From NCBI GenBank assembly GCA_028692205.1, contig JAQUXV010000148.1, positions 1-6,715 on the forward strand: a stretch of 6,715 bases of DNA. The letters run 5' to 3'. Positions 6,270 through 6,715 of this stretch are shown in pieces. The stretch is from Eubacteriales bacterium (GTDB lineage Bacteria > Bacillota_A > Clostridia > Christensenellales > Aristaeellaceae). Below the pieces are notes generated by a model, which searched no databases, was not told where the DNA came from, and saw nothing but the letters and a program-made list of their open reading frames with translations. Numbering within the stretch: position 1 is the first letter of the stretch; every line of letters starts with the position of its first letter. The translations under genes were made by a program, and so were the position numbers.

Positions 6270-6715
6270 TAAAACACGGGTGGACATAGCGCTGATTCAA
6301 AGAGGGCTTGCGGACAGCCGTGAAAAAGCGCAGGCGCTGATTATGAGCGGCAACGTGTATGTGCGCGAAGTAAAGGTGCTGAAGCCTTCCGAGCTGGTAA
6401 CGGAAGCGGACGAGCTGAACGTTAAAGGCCCCGCGCACCCTTACGTGGGTCGCGGCGCACTGAAGCTGGAAAAAGCGTTGGATGTTTTTCAGGTTAAGCC
6501 CGAGGGCTACACGGCGCTGGATATCGGCGCGGCAACCGGCGGTTTTACGGACGTATTGCTCCGGGCCGGGGCAAAGCATGTATTTGCGATTGATGTGGGA
6601 TACGGCCAGCTGGATTGGAAACTGCGTAACGACCCGCGCGTAACGGTGATGGAACGGACCAATGCAAGAAGCCTGACCCGGGAGCAGATAGACGGAGCAA
6701 CGCCGGACCTGACGG
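6262..6715 (+). CDS. tlyA: TlyA-family rRNA 2'-O-methyltransferase (5' part, cut by window end)
   Basis: TlyA proteins (once called hemolysin A) 2'-O-methylate cytidines of 16S and/or 23S rRNA with S-adenosylmethionine, which in mycobacteria creates the capreomycin target. The first 151 codons are present. An S4 RNA-binding domain spans about 4-56 (RVDIALIQRGL, then SREKAQALIMSGNVYV). The linker YVGRGALKLEKAL carries Lys68, matching the first lysine of the RrmJ/TlyA catalytic tetrad. The SAM-binding motif I is DIGAATGGF (87-95), with Ala where many relatives have Ser, followed by AIDVGYGQLDWKLR (109-122) and ERTNAR. The window ends just before the expected catalytic aspartate region. The ATG overlaps the end of dxs by 8 nt (ATGAGTGA), with only a weak G-rich Shine-Dalgarno (6248-6252), so translational coupling is likely. 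The dxs-tlyA pair is common in Firmicutes, often followed by an NAD kinase gene, argR and recN. Confidence 0.93.
   Translation, partial: MSDKTRVDIALIQRGLADSREKAQALIMSGNVYVREVKVLKPSELVTEADELNVKGPAHPYVGRGALKLEKALDVFQVKPEGYTALDIGAATGGFTDVLLRAGAKHVFAIDVGYGQLDWKLRNDPRVTVMERTNARSLTREQIDGATPDLT

Overview
The window is a compact, GC-rich bacterial chromosomal segment with six genes, all on the + strand. Gene content and order (a murF-type ligase with N-terminal membrane helices, a long ddl variant, then dxs next to tlyA), strong AGGAGG-type ribosome binding sites and two TTG starts suggest a member of the Firmicutes, class Clostridia. This is inferred from protein style and synteny; no rRNA or other lineage marker is present. 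I see no phage, transposon, CRISPR array or tRNA.

Layout: (1) 30-524, a GNAT-family N-acetyltransferase that looks like its own transcription unit. (2) 525-746, a gene-free gap holding a sigma-A-like promoter candidate, an 8-bp inverted repeat that brackets it, and a second short hairpin. (3) 747-1541, an alpha/beta hydrolase starting at TTG. (4) 1541-3151, a Mur ligase of the MurF type whose usual UDP-substrate domain is replaced by about five membrane segments. (5) 3168-4379, a D-Ala-D-Ala ligase-family protein with an unusual second-substrate pocket. (6) 4392-6269, 1-deoxy-D-xylulose-5-phosphate synthase (dxs), starting at TTG. (7) 6262-6715, the first 151 codons of a TlyA-type rRNA 2'-O-methyltransferase, cut by the window edge.

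Genes 747 to 6715 are packed like one operon: the junctions are a 1-nt overlap, 16 nt, 12 nt and an 8-nt overlap, and no terminator is visible between them. Two products handle the D-Ala-D-Ala end of the peptidoglycan stem peptide (Ddl makes a dipeptide, the MurF-type enzyme attaches one). Dxs feeds the MEP isoprenoid pathway, which supplies the undecaprenyl carrier lipid for the same wall. TlyA follows dxs, as in many Firmicutes. The role of the hydrolase is unknown, but its stop codon is translationally coupled to the ligase.

Most of the window is housekeeping. The part that may be under-described is the trio of hydrolase, membrane-embedded MurF-type ligase and variant Ddl. Both ligases keep their ATP-grasp or Mur catalytic residues but differ from textbook enzymes exactly where the substrate is recognised.
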